DNA from: CANHCC01 sp040381555
Lineage (GTDB): Bacteria; Bacteroidota; Bacteroidia; J057; RFSG01
Direction of reading: 5' to 3'
DNA: 20,090 bases
Assembly (NCBI GenBank): GCA_040381555.1
Contig: JBEIHC010000048.1
Location: 1 to 20,090 of the forward strand
Numbering within the stretch: the first letter of the stretch is position 1; every line of letters begins with the position of its first letter. This document shows, piece after piece, positions 1 through 8,254 of the stretch. Position numbers and translations under genes: made by a program. The notes beneath the pieces were generated by a model. That model ran no database searches and had not been told where the DNA came from. It worked only from the letters and a program-made list of their open reading frames with translations.

Positions 1-17
1 GATTGAATATTTGCCAT
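1..17 (-). CDS. preA: Probable start of preA (dihydropyrimidine dehydrogenase subunit), cut by window edge
   Basis: Only the first five codons are visible on the minus strand, reading M-A-N-I-Q, starting at an ATG (complement of 15-17) that lies 19 bases after the preT stop. PreA is the FMN/Fe-S catalytic partner of PreT in NAD-dependent dihydropyrimidine dehydrogenase, and preT-preA adjacency is the usual arrangement. The identity is inferred from that context; five residues cannot identify a protein. No Shine-Dalgarno is seen, as for most genes here. Confidence 0.45.
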
Positions 18-36
18 ATAGGTAAAGAATCAAAAA

Positions 37-1377
37 TTAAACGCCTAAATATTTCAGAATACTTCCTGCTCCAACCTTCCCTGCTTGTACGGCATCCACC
101 ACTTCTTTACCTCCATTCACACAATCGCCCCCTGCGAAAATCCCTTTCAGATTGGTTGAGCCATCTGCCTCAATACTGACTTTCCCATTTTTATGAAGCA
201 AGCCATTGGAGGCAACTAAATTCTCAAAAGGAATTTGCCCTGCTGCTTTAATGACCATATCGGTTTCTAGGGTAATTGTTTCTCCGGTATCAACAGGTGC
301 TCTTCGTCCGGAAGCATCAGGCTCCCCAAGCTTCATTTTGGAACAGACCAGATGAGTTACTTTTCCGTCCTTGCCAATCACTTCCTTGGGTGCAGCAAGC
401 CATACAAACTGACAGCCATCTAATCTCGCAATATCCACTTCTTCATCGGTGCAGGGTTTTTCATTTTCGGTACGACGATACACGATAGTTACTTCGGTTG
501 CACCCAGCCTTTTGGACTGTGTAGCAGCGTCTATGGCTGTCATCCCCAACCCAATAACCACTACTTTATTCCCTACCGGAATTTCATTAAATGGTTTGGT
601 ACGAATATCATAAATGTAAGAAATCGCATCTACTACACCCGCCATATTCTCACCTGGAATTTCTAATCCTCGGGCAATTCCTACCCCAATTCCCAGGAAT
701 ACCGCATCATACTGTTTTTGTAAATCAGCTAACTGAATATTTTTACCGAGCTCCTGATTGTACTTTACTTCAATGCCTCCAACCGATAGAATATAATCCA
801 CTTCGTCCTGACAAAACTCAGGCGTTACTTTATAGGCAGCAACACCATAAGTCATCAAGCCTCCGCCTTTGGCTTCCTTTTCATAAATAGTTACATCGAC
901 GCCATTTCTTGCCAATACATGCGCAGCAGATAAGCCTGCTGGTCCAGCACCTACAACGGCAACTTTTTTACCCGTGGATTGTTTCCTAGGATATAAAGGC
1001 CATTTCTGTTGAATGGCTGGCTCTGTAGCATAGCGTTGCAAACGGGCAATCGAGATTGGTTTTTCCTCCAACAGGTTAAAAACACAAGCACCCTCACATA
1101 ATTTTTCTACTGGGCAAACCCTTGAGCAACCAGCCCCCAAAATATTGGAATCAAAAATAGTTTTGGCAGAGCCTTTAAAATTTCCAGAGGAGATTTGCTT
1201 AATGAAAGTTGGCACATCAATGCTGGTAGGGCAAGATTTGGTGCAAGGAGCATCATAGCAAAATAGGCACCGATTGGCCTCAACCAAAGCGCCTTCACGA
1301 GTTTCAAAGGGAGGATGAATATCCTCAAAATTCAAGCGATACTCAGGTTCGCTCAAACGATTATTCTGTATGGACAT
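37..1377 (-). CDS. preT: NAD-dependent dihydropyrimidine dehydrogenase subunit PreT
   Basis: This 446-aa flavoprotein would take electrons from NAD(P)H through FAD and Fe-S clusters and pass them to PreA for reduction of uracil or thymine. The N-terminal Fer4_20-type domain (about residues 20-115) has eight cysteines in two groups, Cys37/40/45/49 and Cys84/88/94/98, fitting two 4Fe-4S clusters. A Rossmann GxGxxG for FAD starts at Gly143, and a second nucleotide-binding fold follows near residues 270-300 (VVVIGLGMTAIDAA). The C-terminal AGGD motif matches the glutamate-synthase small-subunit superfamily. The same fold occurs in GltD and in NfnB-like proteins. The neighbouring dihydropyrimidinase and ureidopropionase are what point to PreT. 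It is the third visible gene of the minus-strand operon, 66 bases after the nitrilase gene. The cytoplasm is the expected location. Confidence 0.85.
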   Translation of the reverse strand: MSIQNNRLSEPEYRLNFEDIHPPFETREGALVEANRCLFCYDAPCTKSCPTSIDVPTFIKQISSGNFKGSAKTIFDSNILGAGCSRVCPVEKLCEGACVFNLLEEKPISIARLQRYATEPAIQQKWPLYPRKQSTGKKVAVVGAGPAGLSAAHVLARNGVDVTIYEKEAKGGGLMTYGVAAYKVTPEFCQDEVDYILSVGGIEVKYNQELGKNIQLADLQKQYDAVFLGIGVGIARGLEIPGENMAGVVDAISYIYDIRTKPFNEIPVGNKVVVIGLGMTAIDAATQSKRLGATEVTIVYRRTENEKPCTDEEVDIARLDGCQFVWLAAPKEVIGKDGKVTHLVCSKMKLGEPDASGRRAPVDTGETITLETDMVIKAAGQIPFENLVASNGLLHKNGKVSIEADGSTNLKGIFAGGDCVNGGKEVVDAVQAGKVGAGSILKYLGV

Positions 1378-1443
1378 ACGAAAATCTGATACAACAATTA
1401 AAAACGATGGCCTTTCAAAGTATGGCCTTTACTTGTAGAAAAA

Positions 1444-2310
1444 TTAAGGCTGAACAATAGGTCCGTAAGAATCCGGACGACGGTCACGGAAGAACTGCCA
1501 TACATTGCGCACTTCTTCAATCATATCCAAATCAAAATCCGCAATCAACAATTCATCATTATCTTCAGAAGCACAGGCAAAAATCTGGCCCCTTGGATCT
1601 ACAAAGTAAGAATTGCCATAAAACTTACCCAAATTCCAAGGTTTTTCAGTTCCTACTCGGTTGATGCACCCCATAAAATATCCATTGGCAGCAGCATGAG
1701 CAGGTTGCTCTAACTTCCATAAATATTGAGACAAACCAGCAACGGTGGCAGAAGGATTATAAACTATCTCGGCACCATTCAAACCTAAGCAACGAGCCCC
1801 ATCTGGAAAATGGCGATCATAGCATATATATACCCCAACCTTGGCGAATTGCGTCTGAAATACAGGGTATCCAAGGTTTCCAGGACGAAAGAAAAACTTC
1901 TCCCAAAAACCGGAAGTATGTGGGATATGATTTTTGCGATACTTGCCCAGATAAGTTCCGTCTGCATCTATCACAGCAGCAGTATTATACAAAAAACCTG
2001 CAGATTCTCTTTCATAAATCGGCACAATGATGACCATGCCATATTTCTTAGCCAAGGCCTGCATAATTTCAGTAGTAGGTCCTGGCACTGACTCCGCAGA
2101 AGCATACCAAGCTTTATCTTGGCCCGGACAAAAATAGGGAGTATTAAAAATCTCCTGAAGGCAAAGAATCTGCACCCCTTTCTTACCTGCTTCTTCAATG
2201 TACGGAATATGCTTATTCAACATGGCCGTACAAATTTCCTGAACACTTCCTTCTCCCTCTGTCATGGGAAGACTCATCTGAATCAACCCGGATTTGATCA
2301 TTCTTGGCAT
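1444..2310 (-). CDS. Nitrilase-superfamily amidohydrolase, probable beta-ureidopropionase
   Basis: The 288-aa protein is a carbon-nitrogen hydrolase with the full catalytic set: Glu53 (LQEIF), Lys126 (LGKYRKNHIPH) and nucleophile Cys163 (YICYDRHFPDGAR). The HIPHTSGFWEKFFF and NRVGTEK segments resemble beta-ureidopropionase and N-carbamoyl-amino-acid amidohydrolases, more than nitrilases of other branches. The likely reaction is hydrolysis of N-carbamoyl-beta-alanine (or the beta-aminoisobutyrate form) to the beta-amino acid, CO2 and NH3, the third step of reductive pyrimidine breakdown. Its position 23 bases after dihydropyrimidinase and before preT supports this. An agmatine/N-carbamoylputrescine amidohydrolase is the main alternative by sequence alone. 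Length is normal for the family and no defect is visible. Confidence 0.85.
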   Translation of the reverse strand: MPRMIKSGLIQMSLPMTEGEGSVQEICTAMLNKHIPYIEEAGKKGVQILCLQEIFNTPYFCPGQDKAWYASAESVPGPTTEIMQALAKKYGMVIIVPIYERESAGFLYNTAAVIDADGTYLGKYRKNHIPHTSGFWEKFFFRPGNLGYPVFQTQFAKVGVYICYDRHFPDGARCLGLNGAEIVYNPSATVAGLSQYLWKLEQPAHAAANGYFMGCINRVGTEKPWNLGKFYGNSYFVDPRGQIFACASEDNDELLIADFDLDMIEEVRNVWQFFRDRRPDSYGPIVQP

Positions 2311-2333
2311 AATATTTTGATTTAGGTTTATCG

Positions 2334-3716
2334 TTAAATGATTCCGGTAATTTTATTTCTCCGGATAAATTTGCCATACCCTTTAGATATGAGGCACTGA
2401 TTATTCTCTATGGCTACAGTTCCTCTTAGGATAACAGTCTTGGTTTTACCTGTGAGTTCCATTCCTTCGTAAGAAGAATAGTCCACATTCATGTGATGAG
2501 TATTTACGCCCAGAGTATGTTTTTCTGTAGGGTCAAAAATCACCACATCTGCATCCGAACCTACAGCCAGGGTACCTTTGAAGGGATACATCCCGAATAT
2601 CTTTGCTGGATTGGTACAGGCAGTCTCTACAAACTTATTCAGACTGATTTTTCCTTTAACCACGCCTTCGGAAAATAATAATTCCATGCGATGCTCAATG
2701 GCGGGATGCCCATTCGGAATTTTCGAGAAATCGTTTTCCCCTAATTTCTTCTGCTCCCATTTAAAAGGACAATGATCCGTAGCCACAACTTGTACATTTC
2801 CCTGATTTAAGCCTGCCCATAAAGCGGTCTGATCCTTCTTTTCTCTCAGCGGAGGGCTCATCACCCATTTAGCTGATTCAAAACCCTTATCATATAAGGA
2901 TGCATCTAAGGTTAAATATTGAATGCAGGTTTCAACAAATACTTTCTGATTTCTTAAGGCAGCACGACGCACCGCATTCAAAGCCCCTTCACAGGTAAGG
3001 TGCACGATATAAGCTGGAACGCCGGTGTAATGCGCTAAATCACTGAATCGTCCGCTAGCTTCTGCTTCTGTAATTTCTGGCTGAGATAAATAATGATATA
3101 AGGGAGATAATTTCCCTTCTGACTTATGTTTTGCAACAAGGTAATCAATCATATCCCCATTCGTGGCATGCACCGTAACCAAGCCCCCGTGCTTTTTCAC
3201 CTCTTGCATCAATCCTACCATCTGACTGTCATCAATCATCAATGCTCCTTTATAGGCCATAAAGGTTTTAAATGAAGTAATTCCCTCCTCTTCTACCATT
3301 TCCCGGATTTCCTTTCGGGTATTTTCATTAAAATCAGTCACCGCCATATGAAAGGAATAATCCCCAACCGCATTGCCGTTAGACCGACCTTGCCACTGTT
3401 CTAGTGCATGGTGCAGAGATTTCCCCTGAGTCTGCAAAATAAAATCAATCACGGAAGTTGTGCCCCCAAATAAGGCTGCCCGTGTACCAGTTTCATAGTT
3501 ATCTGATGAAAAGGTGCCCATAAAAGGCATATCCAAATGTACATGCGGATCTATACCTCCCGGAAAGACCAATTTCCCCGTAGCATCAATCTCCCGATCC
3601 GCTTTGTGTGGGAGATTTTTTCCAATGGCTACAATCTTTTCTCCCTCTATGTATAAGTCAGCAATCTGATCCTCAGATGCAGTTACAATCCGTCCGTTTT
3701 TGATTAATAAAGACAT
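2334..3716 (-). CDS. hydA: Dihydropyrimidinase (D-hydantoinase)
   Basis: A 460-aa cyclic amidohydrolase that hydrolyses 5,6-dihydrouracil or dihydrothymine to the N-carbamoyl-beta-amino acid. The binuclear-metal ligands are all visible: His58 and His60 (DPHVHLD), Lys150 for carbamylation (TSFKTFMAYKG), His183 (VTVHATNGD), His239 (YIVHLTCEG) and Asp314 (VATDHCPF). The C-terminal region carries the beta-sandwich repeat of this superfamily (GSDADVVIFDP). It is the first gene of the operon; a -33/-7 promoter lies directly upstream and the ATG follows closely. Hydantoin or other cyclic imides are possible alternative substrates, but the preT and ureidopropionase neighbours favour pyrimidine catabolism. 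Confidence 0.92.
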   Translation of the reverse strand: MSLLIKNGRIVTASEDQIADLYIEGEKIVAIGKNLPHKADREIDATGKLVFPGGIDPHVHLDMPFMGTFSSDNYETGTRAALFGGTTSVIDFILQTQGKSLHHALEQWQGRSNGNAVGDYSFHMAVTDFNENTRKEIREMVEEEGITSFKTFMAYKGALMIDDSQMVGLMQEVKKHGGLVTVHATNGDMIDYLVAKHKSEGKLSPLYHYLSQPEITEAEASGRFSDLAHYTGVPAYIVHLTCEGALNAVRRAALRNQKVFVETCIQYLTLDASLYDKGFESAKWVMSPPLREKKDQTALWAGLNQGNVQVVATDHCPFKWEQKKLGENDFSKIPNGHPAIEHRMELLFSEGVVKGKISLNKFVETACTNPAKIFGMYPFKGTLAVGSDADVVIFDPTEKHTLGVNTHHMNVDYSSYEGMELTGKTKTVILRGTVAIENNQCLISKGYGKFIRRNKITGII

Positions 3717-4017
3717 ATTTTGAGCAAATAAATGATGAACAAATATAGTGAATGATGAAACAAAGACAATTTTTCAAGTGCCAAAATAGGGAAGAAAATT
3801 CAGGGAAACAACATTTCTGAAGAGAAACGAATGCTTCCTGAAGATACAATTGACAAAGAAAATTTCCGGTTTTTCAATTTTGAATGCCTTAATCAGGTAA
3901 ATATTAAAAATCAGAAAAACATCATCCGACTGCAACCTAAGCAGATAGCTTTCGTAAAAAATCGTAATTTAACCCTCCAAACAAATTTTCAGTAAGAATA
4001 TTCTAAGTTCAATTTAT
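3717..4017. other. Divergent intergenic region between hydA and the T9SS cargo gene
   Basis: This AT-rich 301-base gap holds the hydA promoter at its left end. At its right end is a perfect 10-bp palindrome AGAATATTCT at 3995-4004, 13 bases before the start codon of the cargo gene. A 54-codon open frame (3831-3995, plus) lies inside but has no recognisable features and is not called as a gene. No clear -7 box was found for the plus-strand gene; TAATTTAA near 3966 is a poor match. Confidence 0.5.
3740..3770 (-). promoter_or_regulatory. Bacteroidetes-type promoter for the hydA operon
   Basis: On the minus strand the -7 box TATATTTG (complement of 3740-3747) matches TAnnTTTG exactly. An ATTG element (complement of 3767-3770) lies 19 bases further upstream and would be the -33 box. 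Transcription would start near 3733, giving a leader of about 17 bases before the hydA ATG. This fits the known primary sigma factor consensus of the phylum; no experiment is implied. Confidence 0.55.
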
Positions 4018-5925
4018 ATGACCAAAATCCAGTCCCTTTATGTTACCCTTTTCCTAATCGGGGTACTTTGTTTTTCCTCAGTGAATGCTCAGAATGCCCA
4101 AGTAATTAAAGGTAGTTCTGTGATGAAAGCAGAATTTCTAGGCTTACAAAGCTTTGGCTCCCAACCAGAATTTGAAGACTGGAATCCTATGCTCAAAAAT
4201 ATTTTTGTCGTACATACTCCTGGAGCTGATGTCGATGCAGATGAATTTCGTCGAATCAAAGCTGAAGCCGATAAAATCTTTTATAGTAGTACTCAAGAAG
4301 AAATCCCCCATCAAAAAACTGCCGTAGCCACTTCCCCGATAGTTGATAATAACTGGCTAGGAAATCAATACTCGAATTCAATCCCGAATGACAATCATGT
4401 GGCCGTCTCTAATGGGGGAATTGTGATGAGCGTTTCCAATACAACTATTCGGGTGTATCAGGATGCAAACAATGTTTCAAACCCCTCCATTTACAGTCGT
4501 TCGTTAGCCAGTTTTCTTCAGGGTGCACTTGGATCCAATAGTGACATCAAATACGACCCACGGGTAATTTATGACCCAAAAAGAGATCGGTTTATTGTCG
4601 TGTACCTAGTGGGTGCAACCGATGCAACCTCCAAAATACCCATTGCTTTCTCTAAAACAAATGACCCCAGAGATGGTTTCAATATTTACATCATAACAGG
4701 TAATCCAAATAATGATGGAAACTGGACAGACTATCCTCAGATAGGTCTTACTGACGAAGAATTATTTATTACGGGAAATCTCTTCAGCAATGCACTAAGT
4801 TCCAGATACTCCCTCATCTGGCAGGTAAACAAAAATCAAGGGTATGCAGGTGATACTACTTTAGATTACCGTACTTTTCAGACTGCTCAAGGTCATTTCT
4901 CCCCTTGCCCAGTTATTTATGGCAACACCACTCGCGGTCCTCAAATGTTCTTTGTCAGCACCATTTCCAGACCCTCTGCTCCATCTGGCACTATCCGTCT
5001 CCACATGATTGACAATACAATCGCAGCGGGTGGAGTATTGACTACCCGTACCGTTACAGCAACCACTTTATACAGGACAGCTGCTAGTGCTGATCAACCA
5101 GGTACTGCAGCCAGAAATTTAAACACCAATGACTGCCGAGTGCAATGTGCATTCTATGAAAATGACAAAATTCAATTCGTAATGCCTAGTGGTAATAATG
5201 TATCCCGGCCCTCAGTGTATCATGGAGTTATTCATGATGTGTTAGGAACGCCCAGTGTACAAGGTCAAATTATCTCGAGCTCCACCTTACTATTAGGTTT
5301 TCCTTCTATTGCCTATGTAGGCAATAGCCCCACGGACAACAGTTCTATCATTACAGCGTTGCATGTGAGTAATACAGTGAATCCGGGCACTTCTGCACTT
5401 TATGTAGATTCTACCTTTACTCCCAGTGATTTGGTTACGGTCAAAGCAGGTGATGGGGTAATGAATACAGGTATAGATGGCACTACCACCACTGAAAGAT
5501 GGGGTGATTACATCGGCTTAGCCAAATACTTCCCTCAGGGCAATGTGGTATTTACTGCCGGAAGTTATGGACAATCCTCCAGCGATCCAGGGACTTGGAT
5601 TGCCAAAATTTATGCACCGAATTGGTGGGGAGTAAAAAACAATCCGGAAGTGGCAGAGAAAGCTGAAATTAAAATGTTCCCCAATCCTGCCTCGGAACAG
5701 GTCTTGGTTGAATATAATTTACCGGTAACAGAAACTGGTTTTTATACTGCTAAATTATATGACATCGAAGGTCGTTTAGTAAAAGAAATCGTCCGTAATC
5801 AGCTTAAAGAAGGAATTGCTCGAATCAGTTTTAATACTTCCCATTTGAATAATGGCGTGTATATTTTAAAACTGGAAGAGGGGGACAAGGCAATCTGGCA
5901 GGATAAATTAGTGATACAGAAATAA
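4018..5925 (+). CDS. Secreted protein of unknown function with T9SS type A sorting domain
   Basis: The 635-aa product starts with a Sec signal peptide (residues 1 to about 24, hydrophobic core LYVTLFLIGVLCF, probable cleavage after VNA). It ends with a T9SS C-terminal sorting domain from about residue 550, with FPNPASEQ, LYDIEGRLV and the final NNGVYILKLEEG...KLVIQK elements. It should therefore be exported to the periplasm by Sec and across the outer membrane by the Por/T9SS machinery. The body (about 95-540) is rich in Asn, Thr, Ser and aromatic residues with repeated short beta-strand-like stretches, such as DPRVIYDPKRDRFIVVYLV and DYPQIGLTDEELFITGN. That pattern suggests a beta-propeller-like fold. 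No catalytic motif was recognised, so substrate and role are unknown. It is monocistronic: it has its own terminator and its left neighbour is divergent. Confidence 0.88.
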   Translation: MTKIQSLYVTLFLIGVLCFSSVNAQNAQVIKGSSVMKAEFLGLQSFGSQPEFEDWNPMLKNIFVVHTPGADVDADEFRRIKAEADKIFYSSTQEEIPHQKTAVATSPIVDNNWLGNQYSNSIPNDNHVAVSNGGIVMSVSNTTIRVYQDANNVSNPSIYSRSLASFLQGALGSNSDIKYDPRVIYDPKRDRFIVVYLVGATDATSKIPIAFSKTNDPRDGFNIYIITGNPNNDGNWTDYPQIGLTDEELFITGNLFSNALSSRYSLIWQVNKNQGYAGDTTLDYRTFQTAQGHFSPCPVIYGNTTRGPQMFFVSTISRPSAPSGTIRLHMIDNTIAAGGVLTTRTVTATTLYRTAASADQPGTAARNLNTNDCRVQCAFYENDKIQFVMPSGNNVSRPSVYHGVIHDVLGTPSVQGQIISSSTLLLGFPSIAYVGNSPTDNSSIITALHVSNTVNPGTSALYVDSTFTPSDLVTVKAGDGVMNTGIDGTTTTERWGDYIGLAKYFPQGNVVFTAGSYGQSSSDPGTWIAKIYAPNWWGVKNNPEVAEKAEIKMFPNPASEQVLVEYNLPVTETGFYTAKLYDIEGRLVKEIVRNQLKEGIARISFNTSHLNNGVYILKLEEGDKAIWQDKLVIQK

Positions 5926-5948
5926 GGATTTTCCTTTTCAATTAATAG

Positions 5949-5980
5949 AAGCCGCGCAGGAGACTGTGCGGCTTTTTTTT
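5949..5980 (+). terminator. Rho-independent terminator after the T9SS cargo gene
   Basis: A 9-bp GC-rich stem (5951-5959 with 5964-5972, one G-T wobble) extends by two A-T pairs at its base and closes on a GAGA tetraloop. Eight T residues follow at 5973-5980. It starts 23 bases after the stop codon. Confidence 0.92.
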
Positions 5981-6125
5981 AGAGAGGATAAATTCGCAAA
6001 CTGATTAGATTAGATCTATACCTAAACCGATAAAAGAAAAAAGCTGCTTAACCTAATTGGATCCTGCCGAAAATTAATTTTACAAACACGATCACCCCCC
6101 CACTCCATTATTCCTTGGCTTTCCG

Positions 6126-6133
6126 TAATTTTA
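6126..6133 (+). promoter_or_regulatory. Possible -7 box for the M48 protease gene
   Basis: TAATTTTA matches 7 of 8 positions of TAnnTTTG and lies 16 bases before the ATG. No convincing -33 element was found at the right distance, so the call is tentative. The 224-base gap upstream otherwise holds only the preceding terminator. Confidence 0.3.
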
Positions 6134-6149
6134 CTTTCGCATCGCCCTC

Positions 6150-6944
6150 ATGACTACAGAAAAAATTCTCCGCCTCGGCTGCTTGGCTCTAATCCTCTTT
6201 CTCGGGTTAGGAACTTGGATTGGCTATACCCTTTACAAAAACATTGACCTCAGTCCCTTGGGAGATCGGTATGAAAGCATGCTGGAAGAACATTTAGTCC
6301 CCCATATTCTCGATAACTGGGAACCATGGGAGGATGAAAATGCCCAAACTACTTTGGACAGCATTACCACTCGCTTGCTACAAGCAATTCCAGAACCTTC
6401 CTACGAATATCAATTTCACCTAGTAAAGGAAAATCAAGTCAATGCCCTTACCTTACCAGGCGGGCATATCGTTATTTTTGAAGGGCTCCTGAAAGAAGCC
6501 CAAACCCCCGAACAAATTGCCGCTGTATTGGCGCATGAATTAGGCCATGCCGAAAAAAAACATGTGGTAACCCGCACGCTAGCTGAAGGAGGAATTTCTC
6601 TAACACTTTCTATTCTACTTGGGCAAGATACCCGCATGGGATATGAACTTTCCCGACAACTCATTAGCTCTTATTTCAGCAGGGAACAAGAATCAGAAGC
6701 CGATGCTTGGGGATTTCAACTCATGGCGGATGCCCATATTCATCCTAAAGCGCACGCAGATTTTTTTAGAAACATAGAAAAATTAAGCGAAGGCGCTGAA
6801 GTTCCCTCCTGGCTCAGCACCCATCCCGATAATGGAGCAAGAATTCAGGCGGCAGAACGATATGCCCTTCCCGTAAATTTCAAAGAAATTCCTTTGGATA
6901 CCCTGGCTTTCTCTCAAATACAGAAAGAAGATACAAACTGGTAA
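6150..6944 (+). CDS. M48 family zinc metalloprotease, membrane-anchored
   Basis: This 264-aa protein has an N-terminal hydrophobic segment (about residues 8-28) that should act as a membrane anchor or uncleaved signal. The peptidase domain follows, with zinc motif HELGH at residues 129-133 and the downstream third ligand Glu181 in the ESEAD motif. The domain also has the typical NALTLPGGHIVIFEGLL lead-in and the STHPDNGARI C-terminal element seen in BepA/YfgC-type and Oma1-like M48 peptidases. The likely role is envelope protein quality control, with the active site on the periplasmic side. It lacks the TPR tail of full-length BepA, so it belongs to the short group. The substrate cannot be read from sequence. 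The next gene on the same strand starts 78 bases later. Confidence 0.87.
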   Translation: MTTEKILRLGCLALILFLGLGTWIGYTLYKNIDLSPLGDRYESMLEEHLVPHILDNWEPWEDENAQTTLDSITTRLLQAIPEPSYEYQFHLVKENQVNALTLPGGHIVIFEGLLKEAQTPEQIAAVLAHELGHAEKKHVVTRTLAEGGISLTLSILLGQDTRMGYELSRQLISSYFSREQESEADAWGFQLMADAHIHPKAHADFFRNIEKLSEGAEVPSWLSTHPDNGARIQAAERYALPVNFKEIPLDTLAFSQIQKEDTNW

Positions 6945-7009
6945 CATCCTTCTGTATTCAAGGATAAATAAAAAACTCCACTCCAAATTCCAATACCGGG
7001 ATATCTCCC

Positions 7010-7017
7010 TAATTTTA
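7010..7017 (+). promoter_or_regulatory. Possible -7 box just before the glycosyltransferase gene
   Basis: TAATTTTA (7 of 8 matches to TAnnTTTG) ends five bases before the TTG start codon. If used, transcription would begin at or next to the start codon, giving a leaderless or nearly leaderless message. No -33 element is evident. Confidence 0.25.
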
Positions 7018-7022
7018 TCCCA

Positions 7023-8186
7023 TTGAAAACTTCGCCCGTTTTATTCCTGAATACCTGGTATCCCAATCGGGAAGATCCTTGGTTGGGTTTGTTTATTCGT
7101 AAACATGCCCGGGCATTGGCTGCTTTTTATCCCGTAGTTAGTCTGTATCTCAAATCTGCACCAGTAAAAAAGATGGAATTTGAATGGGAAGAAGAGTATC
7201 AACACCTAGCTCTCAAAGCATACTATCCCAGATTAGCAGTTGGAGTTCCCCTCATTGGCCCAATTATTAGGGCTTTAGCGTATCCCTTTTTTGGCTATCA
7301 AGCTTGGCGGAAATTAAAAAAACAGGCAGGCATTCAAAGTCCTACCAAAATTGTTCTGAATGTAACCGGACCTTTAGTATGGTTGGCTGTATTCCTAAAA
7401 CTCCGCCATCAGATTCCCTTATACTGGTTGGAACATTGGAATGCATTTCTTCCCAAAGATCCCCGATATTCCGGAATCCTCATTCGGTTGCAAGCCTATA
7501 CGGTAAACTGGTTTTGCTCTGGCACTGCCACTGTGTCGAATTTATTGGCATCCGGGCTAAAAAAACATGGCTTAGGAAAAAACATCTACTGCATTCCCAA
7601 TGTAGTGGACGAAGCGTTTTTCTTGGATGAACAAAGCAAACCCAGTGCGAAAAACCCTGTTCGGTTGGCACATATTTCAAACTTTGCTCCTTTCAAGCAG
7701 GCCGATAAAATTCTGGAAGCAGTAGCGCGTGTATTTAAAGACAGACAGGATTTTTTGTTTGAATTCACCGGATTAGAATGCCCCGCCAAAGAGGCCTTAA
7801 AACTTAGAGCCATTAATTTGGGATTGTATCCGGGAAAAATTGAGTTTATCCCTACCCTTACAGAAAATCAAATACCAGAATATTTATCCGAACTTTCCGG
7901 ACTTGTCTCCTATAGCACTCAGGAAAGCCAAGGCGTGGTGCTCCTAGAGGCATGGGCCAGTGGATTGTCAGTCGTAGGTAACCCGAATATGGGCGCTTGG
8001 GAGTTAGGCCCTGAGGAAGCTAAAATCGAGGCCAATCCTGTTGACTTGGAATCTCTCATCCAAGCCATTCATCAACTCTTAGATCAGGGCAGTCTAACAG
8101 ATCGTGCCAGAATTTCTTGGAAAATGAAAGAAGAAGTATCCGCAGATGCGGTAGGGCGAAAATTCTTGGATTGGCTGAATGTTTAA
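7023..8186 (+). CDS. Glycosyltransferase, GT4-type (family 1 fold)
   Basis: A 387-aa GT-B glycosyltransferase. The N-terminal Rossmann half begins VLFLNTWYPNREDPWLGLFI, a common opening of GT4 enzymes (substrate-entry loop). The C-terminal half carries SNFAPFKQADKILEAVA and the EX7E-type nucleotide-sugar region SQGVVLLEAWASGLSVVGNPNMGAWELG. No signal peptide is present; it is probably cytoplasmic or membrane-associated through its hydrophobic loop near residues 115-130. It would retain the anomeric configuration of an activated sugar donor; donor and acceptor are unknown. The start is TTG at 7023: the frame upstream reaches a stop with no ATG, and the family opening begins right here. A 7-bp inverted repeat (8185-8191 and 8201-8207) overlaps the stop but has no T run. 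Confidence 0.82.
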   Translation: MKTSPVLFLNTWYPNREDPWLGLFIRKHARALAAFYPVVSLYLKSAPVKKMEFEWEEEYQHLALKAYYPRLAVGVPLIGPIIRALAYPFFGYQAWRKLKKQAGIQSPTKIVLNVTGPLVWLAVFLKLRHQIPLYWLEHWNAFLPKDPRYSGILIRLQAYTVNWFCSGTATVSNLLASGLKKHGLGKNIYCIPNVVDEAFFLDEQSKPSAKNPVRLAHISNFAPFKQADKILEAVARVFKDRQDFLFEFTGLECPAKEALKLRAINLGLYPGKIEFIPTLTENQIPEYLSELSGLVSYSTQESQGVVLLEAWASGLSVVGNPNMGAWELGPEEAKIEANPVDLESLIQAIHQLLDQGSLTDRARISWKMKEEVSADAVGRKFLDWLNV

Positions 8187-8207
8187 GCTTGCTGCAAACC
8201 CAAGCTT

Positions 8208-8237
8208 ATTGTAAACCAATATTCCTCCGTAATTTTG
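8208..8237 (+). promoter_or_regulatory. Promoter for the ligA operon
   Basis: The -7 box TAATTTTG at 8230-8237 is an exact TAnnTTTG match. An ATTG element at 8208-8211 lies 18 bases upstream as -33. The ligA ATG follows 17 bases after the box, so the leader would be about 10 bases. This promoter also argues against the longer open frame starting at 8117, because transcripts from it would not include that start. Confidence 0.55.
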
Positions 8238-8254
8238 CCTCAAACTCTGTGCGT

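Noticed and set aside
3831..3995. 54-codon plus-strand open frame in the hydA / cargo gap
   Set aside because: Its composition (many N, K, F, Q) reflects AT-rich DNA, it has no SD, promoter or recognisable motif, and it sits in a divergent promoter region.
6021..6030. CCTAAACCGA, identical to part of the 17-bp repeat unit
   Set aside because: A single 10-base match lacking the GTTTA arm; expected by chance in this composition.
6946..6965. Hairpin ATCCTT/AAGGAT after the M48 gene as terminator
   Set aside because: A 6-bp AT-rich stem with an 8-nt loop and no T run on either strand; not convincing.
8117..8254. N-terminal extension of ligA
   Set aside because: It overlaps the glycosyltransferase gene out of frame, lies upstream of the ligA promoter, and adds 46 residues not seen in LigA.
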